Below, piece by piece: positions 23,085 through 35,009 of a stretch of 64,000 bases of DNA (the first letter of the stretch is position 1; every line of letters begins with the position of its first letter). Under the pieces are notes generated by a model. The model saw only the letters and a list, made by a program, of their open reading frames with translations. It had not been told where the DNA came from and did no database searches. The position numbers and the translations under genes are program-made. The stretch is from Athripsodes cinereus (taxonomy: Eukaryota > Arthropoda > Insecta > Trichoptera > Leptoceridae): the NCBI GenBank assembly GCA_947579605.1, contig OX388319.1, positions 16,195,447 through 16,259,446 on the forward strand, read 5' to 3'.

Positions 23085-23220
23085 TAGTAGCTTTACCATC
23101 ATGGTAAAACTTACAAGAGAAGAAGCCAGTAGACTAACTGCATATAAAAAGAACATGTGAGTATAATACTCGCCTTCCACAGGACATTCAAAAACTTACA
23201 TAAAATAGTTGGAGGTATAT
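23085..23220 (-). repeat. Family D dispersed repeat, reverse copy (degraded)
   Basis: Carries TTTACCATCATGGTAAAACT, AAGCCAGTAGACTAACTGCA, and at the far end CCACAGGACATTCAAAAACT, in the reverse family order, with the middle shortened. Confidence 0.5.
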
Positions 23221-24176
23221 TCTTTGTCCGGCACTTAACGGAGAAAAGTTCAAGTAGATGTTTCTTAGGTATTTTAAAATTTTAAAAATATATTACGAAC
23301 ATATTATTTCGAAAATTATAAAATGTATTTTTGCAACACATAGAATGCCACATTATCTTATGTTTTTTAGATACTCTGATATTCAGACAATCGTACATTT
23401 AAACATCTTAATTTTCATCTACAAAACAACGTATTTATTTTGTAATACAAATAATTTTAACATTATGTCCATACTAGATTACACCTGTACATAGACGGAC
23501 TGCAGATACCTTTAGATACATACATACTATAAAGCTTTATTACAAAATACAACATTATATCAAAATAACTACCTACTTATAAGTACAGAATATAACTCAC
23601 GTATAATCAATAGTTGAGTCTTTATTATGAGTAGACATTATTAGTAGTAAGTGAATAGTGAATAAGAACAATACTAAGCTAAGTTAAGTAAGTTCCCACG
23701 GTGCGACTCTACTATAGAACAAGTTGAATTATATTTAAAAGTTGATATGGTGTATGAAAATGCAAAATTCGTATATTATTTTAAACATATCAACAATCTT
23801 TACCCGTTATTTGATCCTGCCTCGTTTTGATATCTTTTTTTGACTTGGCATTTATTTGTTTATTTTTTTTTCTGTTTTTTCATTTTTCCTGCTGGGACCT
23901 CCTTGGCCAAGGGCTGTTACGGTTTCAGTGCAGGGTGATGTTTTTATAATAATAATAATAATAAGCTCTGATTGGATTCTTGATTCTTTTTATAAGGACA
24001 TCCGGTTATCTTAAGAATTCGATATAACCTGTGCCAAATGTTTTATTCTTTATGAAGCATGCCACATTTCTACGTTGAAAGTCAAACGTAAAATGTCTTA
24101 CGGTTAAATGTGTTAATTTTCCCTGTAACCCGCGTGTAATGACAAACGTTATGTTTAAAAGAGCGGATAAATAGGA
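23221..24176. other. AT-rich stretch, no gene seen
   Basis: No supported gene. The piece 23880-23940 (CCTGCTGGGACCTCCTTGGC) is less AT-rich and looks like a worn repeat of unknown type. A short (AAT)n run occurs at about 23947-23963. Confidence 0.4.
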
Positions 24177-24361
24177 CAGCAGGGTTACTCTTGATACAAT
24201 CTAAATACGATCTTAATCTTGTCTTGATATTAATCTCAAACCCCACTTTGGGTGTGGCGTGAGGGAGTGGATGGATATATAGATAGTATTTTTCAATGCA
24301 GTCACTTATCGCGTCGTTTGATTAAAATCGTATTTAGATTGTGTCAAGAGTAACCCTGCTG
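24177..24361. mobile_element. 185-bp MITE with 42-bp terminal inverted repeats (N1)
   Basis: The first 42 bases (24177-24218, beginning CAGCAGGGTTACTC) and the last 42 bases (24320-24361) are reverse complements with only two mismatches seen. The core is about 100 bp and non-coding. It has no transposase, so it is non-autonomous. The CAGnAGGG-like ends recall hAT elements, but I see no convincing 8-bp duplication, so the superfamily is open. Confidence 0.9.
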
Positions 24362-25261
24362 ATTCGATTTCTGAGGTATTTGGGTATGGGAAGGTCTTTT
24401 CAATGTTTATATATCCCAGGTGTTTCTAGAACATAATTACAACAATGATGACAGCACCTGGTGCTGTCTGGGCTAAAAATTAATCATCAAATGTTTGATT
24501 TTGTGTATTGTTCTTGTCATTGTGAAATATTGTGTCATATTTTGTTGAATAAATTATTATTATTTTGACTACACCACAGTATCCAAAATTAATGATTTGG
24601 TCCCCCATATTTGATTTTCATTGTACTGAACTAAACACTAGTACCTACTGCACAGCATTGTACTCAGTAGCAATTAGATACAGAAGGCACGTCTAATAAC
24701 ATTGCATAATGCACGTCGCTTCAATATAATGTACCTACATATTATATATGTATGTATGATGGTCAGATGGTCATCGGTGACTATGATAAAATGAGTTCAT
24801 CATTGAACTAATATTATTACGTATTATCAAACAGGCATTGAATGTGTAGCAATTAAGTACATGAATGCAATTGAATCTCTGTACTTCAAAACTATCCATT
24901 ATCATTGTACTCCACTAAACCTATTATAGACTAATCGATTCATAGTACAAATTAATATAGGTATAAATACTACTTGATTCCCTATGTATTATGATCTTGA
25001 AGATTTCTTTTATGTTTTTCTTCTTTGATTACCACATAATAGGTAGCTTTTATGTTTCCGGTTTGTAATAGGCTTTTATTCTTCAAATTTCTTCGTTTTT
25101 TTTTTGTTTCTTAATCAGAGATTATTTTTACTTCCATGGATAAGTAGGTGTTATTATTATTTTTTATTTTATGATAATTCATACTCGAAGGACTTTATTT
25201 GGAAAATGACCTAATAAAATACGGAAAATACACATATTATACACTCGTATTTTCAAACATA
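24362..25261. other. AT-rich stretch, no gene seen
   Basis: Contains the short perfect hairpin ACAGCACC-T-GGTGCTGT (about 24450-24466), followed by a region ending in AATAAATTATTATTATTTT near 24556 that may be a retroelement 3' end. No gene. Confidence 0.4.
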
Positions 25262-26075
25262 TATAGTTGGTTACAATCCATTGGATTGGTTTGCAACGAG
25301 TTTGGATTTTCTTCTGCACTTCTCCCTATTTTTTGCTAGTCTTTTTATACTATACTATACCCTCACGCCGTGTCCCAAGTGGGGTAGGCAGAGAGAACGG
25401 AACGCCAAACAGATCTATCTTTACACACTTCCTTCACTTCCTACACATTTCATACAGTTTCTCATACACGCACGTCAGTTCCTCTTACTCAACACGCGGC
25501 CGTCCGTGAGAATTTGATCCACGTGATCAAGCCACGTGGTTCTCGGACGCCCGCGCTTCCTCACAACCTTTCTTTCAGACAAGTAGGTATATCCTCTTTG
25601 TCATTCTTACCTCGTTCATTCGTTCAACATGCCCAAACCACCGTAGTTTATTCACGCGCATTCTGTCCACAACACTCTTCTTGCATCCGCTCATTCTTCA
25701 AATATCCTCATTCTTCACTCTATCACGCAGCGTTTTACCAACAATTCTTCTCAACGATCGCATCTCCACTGCATTTATTCCACTTTCGTCCTTCTTCAAC
25801 CACGTCCATGTCTCGCTTGCATACGTAAGTGACAGTACCAGAATGGTATTGTGCACCAGAATTTTAGCCATGTTCGACACATTGCCATTGCTGACAATGG
25901 GTCGAAGTGCACCGTTTACTCTAGCTACTCTAGCACCGTCTAGCTAGTCTTTTTAATTCTACATACATATGTGCCACAGGTCATGTCTTTCTTCATTTGG
26001 TCCATATAGGTGTCTCTTGGTCGCAATCTACCATTTCTGCCTTCGGTCTTGCCCTCTGCTATGGTGATGAGTATT
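25262..26075 (-). mobile_element. Family Q LINE fragment, split by a nested insertion
   Basis: The two outer parts (25262-25347 and 25943-26075) match consecutive parts of 7197-7601: GGTTACAATCCATTGGATTG, TTTGCAACGAGTTTGG and the GCTAGTC region on the left, then TTGGTCCATATAGGTGTCTC, TTGGTCG, and CTTCGGTCTTGCCCTCTGC on the right. Read on the minus strand they encode the same reverse-transcriptase tail. The middle is a foreign family A insertion, and joining the outer parts restores the 7197-7601 order. Confidence 0.85.
25348..25942 (-). mobile_element. Family A LINE fragment nested in family Q, 13-bp duplication
   Basis: 595 bp on the minus strand. From the 5' side it encodes a reverse-transcriptase tail with VNGALRPIVSN, LTYASETWTWLKKDESGINA and VEMRSLRRIVGK (frame 25880 down to 25698), then worn sequence, then a (GTATA)n tail at 25348-25366. 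The closest partner is 42628-43619. GCTAGTCTTTTTA occurs at both borders (25335-25347 and 25943-25955), and since the family Q sequence has this once, it is a clean 13-bp target-site duplication. Plus-strand frames here are shadows. Confidence 0.9.
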
Positions 26076-27267
26076 TCGGTTTTGTTATTTTTTACATATT
26101 ACATTAATTAATTTAGCAATATCAAATAGAGTCTTATCAGACATCGATAAGCTGTCAGAGAGATATGAAAATTAAATTTTCGTTCAGAATGATAAATTTA
26201 GTAATTCCACTGACCAATAATTGATAGCTTAGTGTTTTGACTCATCAAAGAATGTTCAAAGTAGATACTTACTAGACATATGAAGGTAGCAACTATGTTA
26301 AACTGAAAAATATATTTCCTATACATATCGCATTGTCTCCATAATCGGTCGATTGGACAAAAATATGCTAATAAGTAAAGCATTGTTGACCAATTATGTA
26401 AATGCAATATCACAGAGAAGCCAACTTTATATCAAATTAACGTATATTTTAATAACATTTTGACGTGTCTTCCTGTCACGAACTATTGACGGAAGAACAT
26501 TGAGAGAATTTTAAATTGTTTCGTCAAATTTGTTCACGTCAATAATGGTGTGGACTATGTGAACATTATTATGAACGATGAACTGCCATATTCCATATTT
26601 TATGTACATACTCGTATTACATAATAGTAGGTACAAATTATTTTAGACATAGGTATTTGACATTATATACTCGATACATTTTTACAAAGTTTTTGCTAGT
26701 TTGTATACTGTCGATGACAAGACTCTTCAAAACTCGTCCATGCGACATAAATTCTCGAGCAATATAAATTCATTCCTCTCCCAATTACATAGATAGCTAC
26801 TTGTTTTTGAACTTTTTTATTTTGACTTCTCACAATCTCCACTGCAGAACTCTAGATATTAATTTATTTATACAAAAAATTACTCGATGAATTTATACTT
26901 GTGGCTTCAACAAAGTATCTCTTATAAGTGGGATTCATGTGGGAGACACCTGCACTTTCCTATTATTAATACATTTAGCGCTTCATTTCACAAAATTTAT
27001 TACACTCGTATATAAATATGAAATTTGAATTATTTTTGGGATCATTAATAAATATTTATAATATTACTTATATCGCAGTTATCCAACTTGCAATTATTCA
27101 AGAATTTCTAACTTTAATTTCCGGTTGCAGAACCAAAATAATAATATATCACCTTTCCCATGGTTTGACATTTTGATAGCGAAAAACCAATTCTCTATTA
27201 TTTTGCCAAAAAGCTGTTATTTCTTAAACAACTTTTTCAACATGTTTAATATAGAGAACCACCTCAC
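26076..27267. other. AT-rich stretch, no gene seen
   Basis: No supported gene or repeat match. The frames at 26198-26413 (minus) and 27125-27409 (plus) have no recognisable features. Confidence 0.4.
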
Positions 27268-27306
27268 AATCGGACATCTCAGGAGTCGTGGACTCTTATT
27301 TATCTG
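27268..27306. repeat. Hairpin repeat related to 11994-12034
   Basis: GGACATCTCAGGAGTCGTGG followed by ACTCTTATTTATC resembles the reverse complement of 11994-12034. Its own stem is weaker (AGGAGTC / GACTCTT). Confidence 0.4.
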
Positions 27307-27355
27307 CATATTTAAATCAAAATTATCCTCACGGGAGGGCCATTGGGTATGCACT

Positions 27356-27510
27356 CATTTATTTATTTATTTATTCTTCTTGCACATCATCATTACATTA
27401 CAGTGTTAACAAAATAGCATAAATTTTTTAAAAACTAGGACGATGTGCAGTGGCGAGATTATCACTATTAAGTGATTTCTTCCATCTAACCACGACACAT
27501 TGACATAAAC
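27356..27510 (-). repeat. Retroelement 3' end, family U, reversed
   Basis: Begins with a (TTTA)n tract, then TTCTTGCACATCAT, and later GTGCAGTGGCGAGATTATCA followed by TTCTTCCATCTAACC. The same order is seen at 45634-45785 and 51831-51980. All three point the same way. No coding part remains. Confidence 0.55.
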
Positions 27511-27637
27511 CTAGTAAAAACTAATTTACTTAAAAAAAACATACCTATAAAACATTAATACACAACAAAAGAAAAAATAGAAAATTTAAAATAATATTAT
27601 TGACACACACTCAACATGAGGTAGGGATTATGGATTA

Positions 27638-27663
27638 GAGGAGGGGAGGGGGGGGGGCTAGGG
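27638..27663 (+). other. G-rich tract, possible G-quadruplex
   Basis: GAGGAGGGGAGGGGGGGGGG followed by CTAGGG gives at least four G-runs of three or more within 26 bases, exceptional in this AT-rich window. Quadruplex formation is an inference from sequence only. Confidence 0.75.
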
Positions 27664-27763
27664 AACGGATACTGAGTTAGAAGATAGCATTTTTTCCTTA
27701 ACACAAGATTTAAAAACATTGAGCGATTGTGAAACTCTAGTTGAAGGTTTTTACTTTTTTGGC

Positions 27764-27845
27764 ACGGAATAAATGACTTTAATGTCATTATTACATGTAG
27801 CTAGTCTGCCGTCTATCCTATTTGCGGGTAATGCTGTGATGTTTA
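27764..27845 (+). repeat. Family D dispersed repeat, forward, 3' part only
   Basis: TGGCACGGA, then ATTACATGTAGCTAGTCTGC, TCTATCCTATTTGCGGGTA and ATGCTGTGATG follow the family's 3' order. Confidence 0.5.
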
Positions 27846-29324
27846 GAATAAGAATAAAACCACTAACTTTTTACTTTAAAATACCATTTCTCTATATCTA
27901 TATTAATATTATATCTTTGATTATTATATATTATTTATTATATATTATAATCTAATATTATATATTTCTTAATAAATTGTGTCCGTTGTAACGATATTAT
28001 GATCGTGACAAATAAGTAAGGTAAATTAATATACACAATGTCATTGGTTGGCTTAGGTATTTATGCTGGTATAATATTATCTGAAAGGGAATGAGAACAG
28101 GTAAACGGATATACAGTAGTACCTAATATTAATCAATATTAGATATTGTCACCTATCTAGAAATAAGTAGGCTATGTTCATAATATAAATAAATGGTGCT
28201 GTATACAGTGAATTCACAGAATACTGAAATACAATATCGATAAAATATGCAAAACTACAAGGTCTTAGTTAAATATATTTTTATGACTAAAACCAATTCA
28301 ACAGAATTTGATTGCTTATATAATGAAATTGGATGCAACAAAATATAAAAGCCAATTTAAGTTTTATTTTGATCAGGGGGGCTAAAAAGGCCACTTTATA
28401 TGAATCATAATAGGATCATATTAGGCATTGTAAAACGATTTAACAGCAACATTTCACCAAATATGAATTGTAGATGAATTCAATTTCTCCTATTTATTTC
28501 ATCTATCAAGTTTATATGTAAATATGATAAAATTTATCCTCTGTAGATAGAATTTTAATTATCAACATAAAAATATTGTTTTTGGGTAAGTAATTGATCG
28601 TCAAATATTCGTCATAGCATTGTTTAGATAAAAGTAAATTAAGCAATATTGTATAACCGCGAAATTCAAATAGGCGTAGATATTTATCAATTTCGTGAGT
28701 TAAGTATGCTATTGATAAGTTAGATACATAATAGGCTTGGATAAAGTTACCTATATATTATTTGATTTGTACCTACATGAGTTCAGCTGACTTGCCTACA
28801 ATGCCTACTGTTATGGTGCAATACTCAATGCGACACAGTGTAGCGTAAATAAACTTTGTGCGTTTAGTACTTGAATCTCACGACCTATGGAGTTGCGGAT
28901 GCAATGATATACATACTTTAATGCGGTAGGTACAACCTATGTTATAATATTTATCTCTAAGTATATTATTATATACATAATAAGTATATTAAACAGAAAT
29001 ATTCAAAACTATCACAGTCAATATCAACGTTAAATGTGTATATTATCGAGTTTTCTCAATATTTTTTCTCGAATTTGATTACATGTATTATGGTCTACTG
29101 TTTTTGTTTCATTTCATTGTAATTTTATATGCTTCAATAAATTGTATATTTAGTATCAGTTGAGATATTCTATCCTCCCGAAAGGTTAGTTGAAGATGTT
29201 AATGTAGTATTAAAGATTCTCCTAGTTCCTCGTTTTGCCTATTCAATACCTTAGGCTGCTCACTCCGGAGGACAAAAGTTTTTCTTAGAATAAAAGATAA
29301 AACCTCTGACTTATCGAGATATCC
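27846..29324. other. AT-rich stretch, no gene seen
   Basis: Nothing supported on either strand. Long AT-only patches occur near 27900-27970 and 28930-28995. Confidence 0.4.
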
Positions 29325-29505
29325 AACTATGGAACAGAGTCTTCAAAAGTGTAAACACAAATATATGTAAAACATATATGCAGATGTGTCGCTGTAATAA
29401 ACATGCAAGCCGTTCTCTATGCTCCAACAAAATATTAAGAAATTCAGAATTGGTGGCAAATCTCAAAGGTGATAATTTAAAGTAAAGTAATACAAATACA
29501 CTTTC
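29325..29505 (-). repeat. Family D dispersed repeat, reverse copy
   Basis: Carries AATAAACATGCAAGCCGTTC, TCTATGCTCCAACAAAATAT, TAAGAAATTCAGAATTGGTG and GCAAATCTCA in reverse family order. The ACCATCACGG end is poorly preserved. Confidence 0.6.
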
Positions 29506-29565
29506 TGACTCTTTAAATATTTTTCCTTCATATTCTGCCCTCTCTGGGATAAAGTGTTTGAGTTC

Positions 29566-29745
29566 GTCGGTAGCCTGGAGGTAGAGTCTCGGCCTTCAGA
29601 TCAAGGGGTCCGTGGTTCGATCCCAGGTGCCGGCAAACTCCCCTTTCACGGCACAAGCTTTTAGCTTAGTGTGAAAGGTGTATAAGGTTGTATTTGGGTT
29701 TATAACAAAACCCAGATATATCTTTTTAAAAAAAAAAAAAAAATG
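29566..29745 (+). mobile_element. tRNA-derived SINE, family S1
   Basis: The A box is in TAGCCTGGAGGTAGAGTC and the B box in GTGGTTCGATCCCAGG, about 35 bp apart as in tRNA genes, so RNA polymerase III could start here. The tRNA-unrelated body runs to an A-run at 29729-29744. A reversed partner lies at 243-372. No acceptor-stem pairing supports a functional tRNA, and I found no clear target-site duplication. Confidence 0.85.
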
Positions 29746-30320
29746 TAGGTAAGTACCTATGTAAAGAGTTTTTTTTGTTTATAAACAAAGTACTTCAAAG
29801 AGTGGTAAAACCACAAAATGGATGTATTTTATTTTATGATATATTTTATCGTCGTTGATCAAAAGATTTCTTTAATTGATTAAATAATGACACGTTGTTT
29901 TATAGGACACCCAAGTAACAGGATTTTTTATTTAAATTAGACCTGAATGTGTGATTAGCTGCCCTGAATATAAAACAGCAGTTCTTCCTTCTATAATTAA
30001 CAGGTGCACGTGTTTAATGATTGAATTTCTAATCGTGTGATTATCTTCAAAGGCGATGCGTTCATTTTAAACTTCCAACCGTTTTTAACGTATAAATAAC
30101 ACCCTTTACAAAAGTATAAATATGCCATTTAAAAAAAAAAAAAAAAAATTACAATGAAAATCTAATCTAGATATATTTTAAAGATAAAATTTAAATATAC
30201 ACATTTACAATCATGCTTAAAAATGTTATAATAAAAATTACTGTTATTTAGATTTTTTATTAAATTTTAGTTGTAGGAATGGAATAGGTTTAGTTTTTTT
30301 CTCATTTCTTTACCTTTTTG
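29746..30320. other. AT-rich stretch, no gene seen
   Basis: Contains an A-run at about 30131-30148 and a T-rich patch at 30240-30310. No gene. Confidence 0.4.
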
Positions 30321-30506
30321 AGGATTCTGTAAAAGGCAGTGGTTTGCAAGCTTTTTTGTTTAACATCTTCGATTTGGTGATGAGGTGTGCCACCAATTCT
30401 AAAATTTTTATTTATTGTGGCATGAAAAAAACGAACTGTTAGTGATGTAAATATAAAAAGTTAGTGCACTGGATACTTCACTTGTAGGAGATGAGTGATG
30501 GTAAAG
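30321..30506 (+). repeat. Family D dispersed repeat, forward copy (diverged)
   Basis: TGTAAAAGGCAGTGG, CATCTTCGATTTGGTGATGA, GGTGTGCCACCAATTC and ACTTGTAGGAGATGAGTGAT GGTA appear in family order; the hairpin region is worn. Confidence 0.6.
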
Positions 30507-32042
30507 ATAGTTAGTAAAACTTTTATTATTAAGATGTTGATCAATAATATGATTTTGAAAATGATTTAATTCATCACGGTGAAATCAATTCAGGTGAATT
30601 TTGCAAATGTAATTAGATATTATGAAATAAAAACGATTGTGAAATGACGTACAAAACACAGTAACACTATCAAAACTTATCAGCAGGCAATAATATGTAT
30701 CTACGTACAATAAAACATAATGAACAATACGATAAAATAATGTAAGTATATTGTTCTACATTTGATAGATAAATAAAACAATATCATAATAATAACATTA
30801 TTTTTGCCCTAACAACGTTCTGAGTATAATATTGTCGATGTTGCCAATACATATTACTCAATAGAAATAATATCTATTGAATAATATCAATAGAAATAAT
30901 ATAATGAAATTGCTTGCTGTATGGATTTTTTAGATATACTAGGTATGTGATAGTGAAGTGCTTTGACCTATTACCCGCACTTGTAGTTTTGATATTACAT
31001 AAGTATGTACACTTACTTGCAATACTGTTATTTTAATAATTATATCAATATAATAATGCACGCAGGCGCTTGTGCATGGTTCTTGTGACTTTATAAAATA
31101 GCTACCCTTCCATCTCTTGGCTGGTCTTCCTGGTAAACATCTGCATAATGATAATGATATAACTTGTTACTGCTTTTGTGATTCAAATGATCATTCCAGG
31201 GTCGTCATCTTTTTGCTTCAGTGCAAATTGAAAATTCAGTATTCTTTTTTTCGAAATAAATTTAAATATTGGTTTATTCGGCAGTAGTTTATTCAACTTT
31301 TAATGAGCTCCAGAAGTCAACTATGAATGATTTTGCATACGTTTTCATTAAACTATTTACCACCATTATTGCACAGAAAAGAATTTCACCTACCTTTTGT
31401 ACTAATCCAGACGAAAACCTAATACCTTTTGTCATATTTATCATATTTATTGGAATTAAAATTTCTACATACGAAGTGAATTAGACATCTGCGATAAACA
31501 TTCCAAATCTTTTCTAACAACCTAATGTATAACCTCTTAATGTCTTAGAATTTTCTCAATTATTCAAAAAGAAATAAAGATGTGTTCGTATTATGGAAGG
31601 TATTCATTATGTTCCTTATTTCACATGATAACTTCGTGTTCCCACACATTCTTCTTTTACTATTTTCCTGCATTATAAGTAGGTACTAACAGATATTATT
31701 TCACTTGAAACGTTATTTGCATTCTTACATTCTAACTGATTTCTCATTGATAAGCATCGTGACATCGTACAACAGTTAGAATGACAATAATTGCAATCTT
31801 TCTGCACATAGTGATTATATGTTGTATTGTAGTAGGCACTGTTATTTGTCATAAGGGACTTTTCATGAACAAAATGGGTGAAAAAAATACTGGCAACAAG
31901 TTGTTATATTCATATCATTAGTGTATCTCCCGTAAAGGAAGAATGTGTGAACTTATTGCTTCAACTCTCCAGTGTCAACTCAGTCTTAGAAAAATTCAAT
32001 TAATTTCAATCGCTCATCAACTAACCTAGATGTACAAAAGGA
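30507..32042. other. AT-rich stretch with one possible RT remnant
   Basis: At 31105-31140 the minus strand reads P-G-R-P-A-K-R-W-K, the conserved GRP..RW word found near the end of many LINE reverse-transcriptase proteins, but the frame is not open around it. Otherwise nothing is supported; the 71-codon frame at 31269-31484 has no recognisable motif. Confidence 0.35.
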
Positions 32043-32096
32043 TAGAAACCAGTCTCCTCGAGTCAGAGCGTCTTCGGCACAATCCAATGACATTGT
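32043..32096 (-). mobile_element. Family R LINE tip, reversed
   Basis: AGAAACCAGTCTCCTCGAGT and CAGAGCGTCTTCGGCACAAT match the reverse complement of the coding end of family R (compare 5652-5787). Confidence 0.55.
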
Positions 32097-32566
32097 CCTC
32101 TCGATTTTTCAATTGAGAGTGCCAATGTTATTATCTTGCTAGCCATATACATAGTCATTTCGTTTTAAAGGCTCGAGCATATTGTCCAAAGTGATACTAG
32201 GGATGCAAGGTACCTTGACCTTTATTTAAAAAAAATATTGTCCATATTGTTTATGACCACAGTACCAAGGGTGAATTTGGTTGATTCCAAAGCTTTATTA
32301 ATTTGATAATACTACGATATTTTCCATTTCAAAAGGATGGGTTTGTGTCTGATAAAATTTCTAGATATAAAAAAAATGTGGTAATATCCAGATAATAATA
32401 AATGCTACTGAAACTCAGAATGGTTTTGGTCAATTAATTTATTTAACATTGTGTGACAAAGTTTATAATTTCCTACGCAGTCTGATAATACATCAACCAT
32501 AATCACGTTATATGAGTATTATAAGCTGCGCAAACGCTCTCAGCAAAAATCTATGTGATACGAACT

Positions 32567-32735
32567 TGACTGGCTGGGTCATGTTTTACAGAGATTGTTC
32601 TATGATACTTGGTCAAAATAGCATTGTTCTTTCATATACAAGGTTTCCGATGGCCTAGACGTCCTCTTTCAAAATACACCGTTCCTATGACATGAGAGTC
32701 GAGTCAATTGCCGCAAAGACACTCTGAGTGGTTTC
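32567..32735 (+). mobile_element. Family R LINE fragment, worn
   Basis: TGACTGGCTGGGTCATGTTT, a CACTGTTC-like block, CCGATGGCCTAGACGTCC, CAAAATACACCGTTCCTATG and GCAAAGACACTCTGAGTGG follow the order at 59940-60145. The reading frame is destroyed. Confidence 0.65.
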
Positions 32736-34623
32736 TCTCAGTTTCTTCTTTTCAATGTTTCCGGAAGGACCATTAAAGTGCGATTGATTGGTTGAGTCGT
32801 GTAGGTGCTTAGTATTGACATTATGAGAATGAGAGTAATGTTCCGTGGAGGCAGAGGGAAGAAGTAGGCCTGTTTTATTTTTCAAACAACGGTTCTTATA
32901 GCGTTTATACTTATGTCATAAAAGACAAGCTTATTGAGTTGTCCAATTTGATAAGGATTTTGTAAAATGACAAAGTACCTACTATAAATGAATATGTGCG
33001 TGCCTATTCATAATCTTCATTACAAATAGTATTTTTGTGTGGGTCTTGGCCTTCTTTTCCTAAATATTTACTATGAATTAATATATTGATATTCTACATA
33101 TTGTGTTCATTCATATACCATCTGTATTTTTTCAAGTGTAAATTTGCCTATGATAATAAAAAATATAATGTTGGTATTGTGTATAATTAAATATTCTCAT
33201 TGTAAATTAATTATTCTTAAGTACACTAGAATTTTTTCATTGAATGTTGCAAACCAATAACTATTTACCGAGTTTAAAAATAATATAAAAATTTGATTAT
33301 TTAATTGTGTGAAAAAAATATTTGACTAAATGTTTTATCGATTTGTTTTATTCTGAAGGGCAAGTTAATTAACAATTATACGCTTAAATAATTATACATC
33401 ATCAAACCAAGTAAAATAATATTTTCACAAAACATTGTGAATTATTATAAATTAATGATGCGATGTATCTAATATTTCGATTATTCGATTTCTTTTCCGA
33501 TCAATCGATGTCATTTCTTAGTACCTACGATAACATGTGTTAATGTGTTAGCGATGGCTGCTTGTGCGGTATGCTAGTGAGAACAGATGAATGAGCGGAA
33601 TGTGTGATACTTAAATAATTGACATAACTGTGGTACATGTTTGTGGATGACAGCTGAGTTATGAACGACCTTTTTCTGTTTTTGTAAACCATATTTATAG
33701 TTTTAATCTGTTATGTGCTTTTACCAATAAATAAAATAGAATAAAAATAAAATAATAACTTAAAAATACTTGTTACGATCGATGTTGTAAATTATTGTCA
33801 ATTATAATAATGATATGTTGGAACGTCTTCGACGAATAAATTGTCGATCTATTGTGTATCAAATTATTCAATCGATGTCAATTATATCACAGAGTAATAA
33901 AAATATTTTCACAATATGATCTGATATAATTATATAAATATCCTTTAAACACCCACCGTTAAAAAGCGATATTCAGAGGTCGTGATATTTTCCCCTCAAG
34001 GATGCTATGATTTAAAAAAGTAAGTAGAAATTACTTTGTTTTAACTGTCCATATTTATATTGATTTTTAAATGAATACGTTCGTATTCGAATGAAATGAT
34101 CGTTTTTAAAATTCAATCGATACTTAGCATCACTTATGATATCGATGATGGTTAAAATACGATACACAATATTATCATAATAATATATACCTACGTATTC
34201 AATATTCTTACAAATATTCATTCATCAATCATTATTACACATTATACTCATATTTTTTTATTAAATTTTGCGTATGAAAAATTAGCATAAACCAATACAG
34301 ATATTCTCAATATTTACTCGCACATGTGTTTTGACACAATGTAAAGCAATATCACAACAGTGAAGCAGCATCAGCAATGAGTTTCGAACGAGGATGGCAA
34401 ATCGAATGACGACGAAAACAGATGAAATACCAACCACCCTACTACAAACTTTTTCCCTTATTTTAATTTTAGTCAGCGGCCCAATACATTTATTGTAAAT
34501 GTATACTATCGATAGACCTCTAGAAATATTTTTTCAATGAATTCTGTTGCTGCCAGTTTTAGATGTTCTAGAGCAGTCCACAAATCTTTATAACGAAAAT
34601 TAAGCTCCCTGAAAATGATATAA
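32736..34623. other. AT-rich stretch, no gene seen
   Basis: No gene supported. At 33540-33760 a less AT-rich segment leads into ACCAATAAATAAAATAGAAT and an (AAAATA)-like tail, the layout of a CR1-type LINE 3' untranslated region, but without coding evidence. Confidence 0.4.
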
Positions 34624-35006
34624 TCTAATTCTTATAATATAAAATTTTCGTGTCACGGTGTTTATTATCAAACTCCTTCGAAACGGCTGGACCAATTTTG
34701 ATGAAATTTTGTGTGCTTATCGGGTAGGTTTGAGAATCGGCCAACATCTTTTTTTCATACCCTTAAAAGTTAAGGGTGGTCTACCCCAATTTTTTTTAAT
34801 TTTATTTTTAAGACATTTTTTTTTAAAAAATTTTATGGCAAGGCATTAAAAAATACATACAACCCTTAATTTTCATCTTTCTACCATCAACTCCTATTTT
34901 TAATAGCGATATTAGTAATTCAATCATTTTCAACGCCGGTCATTATATAATGTATATGTCAAATAAATAATGTATATGGCAAAACAACGTATGCCAGGTC
35001 AGCTGG
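34624..35006 (+). mobile_element. Helitron-like non-autonomous element
   Basis: It starts with TC preceded by host A (34623) and ends CTGG followed by host T (35007), fitting the Helitron rule of 5'-TC...CTRR-3' inserted between A and T with no duplication. Near the 3' end GGCAAAACAACGTATGCC can form the short terminal hairpin (GGCA/TGCC). The inside has CGAAACGGCTGGACCAATTT TGATGAAATTT-type sequence, which I recognise as a common insect repeat. It is 383 bp with no Rep/helicase coding. The 63-codon frame at 34658-34849 is a by-product of the repeat. Confidence 0.72.
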
Positions 35007-35009
35007 TAT

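Noticed and set aside
29566..29640. A functional tRNA gene
   Set aside because: A and B boxes are present but the 5' and 3' ends do not pair, and a tRNA-unrelated body with an A tail follows; this is a SINE.
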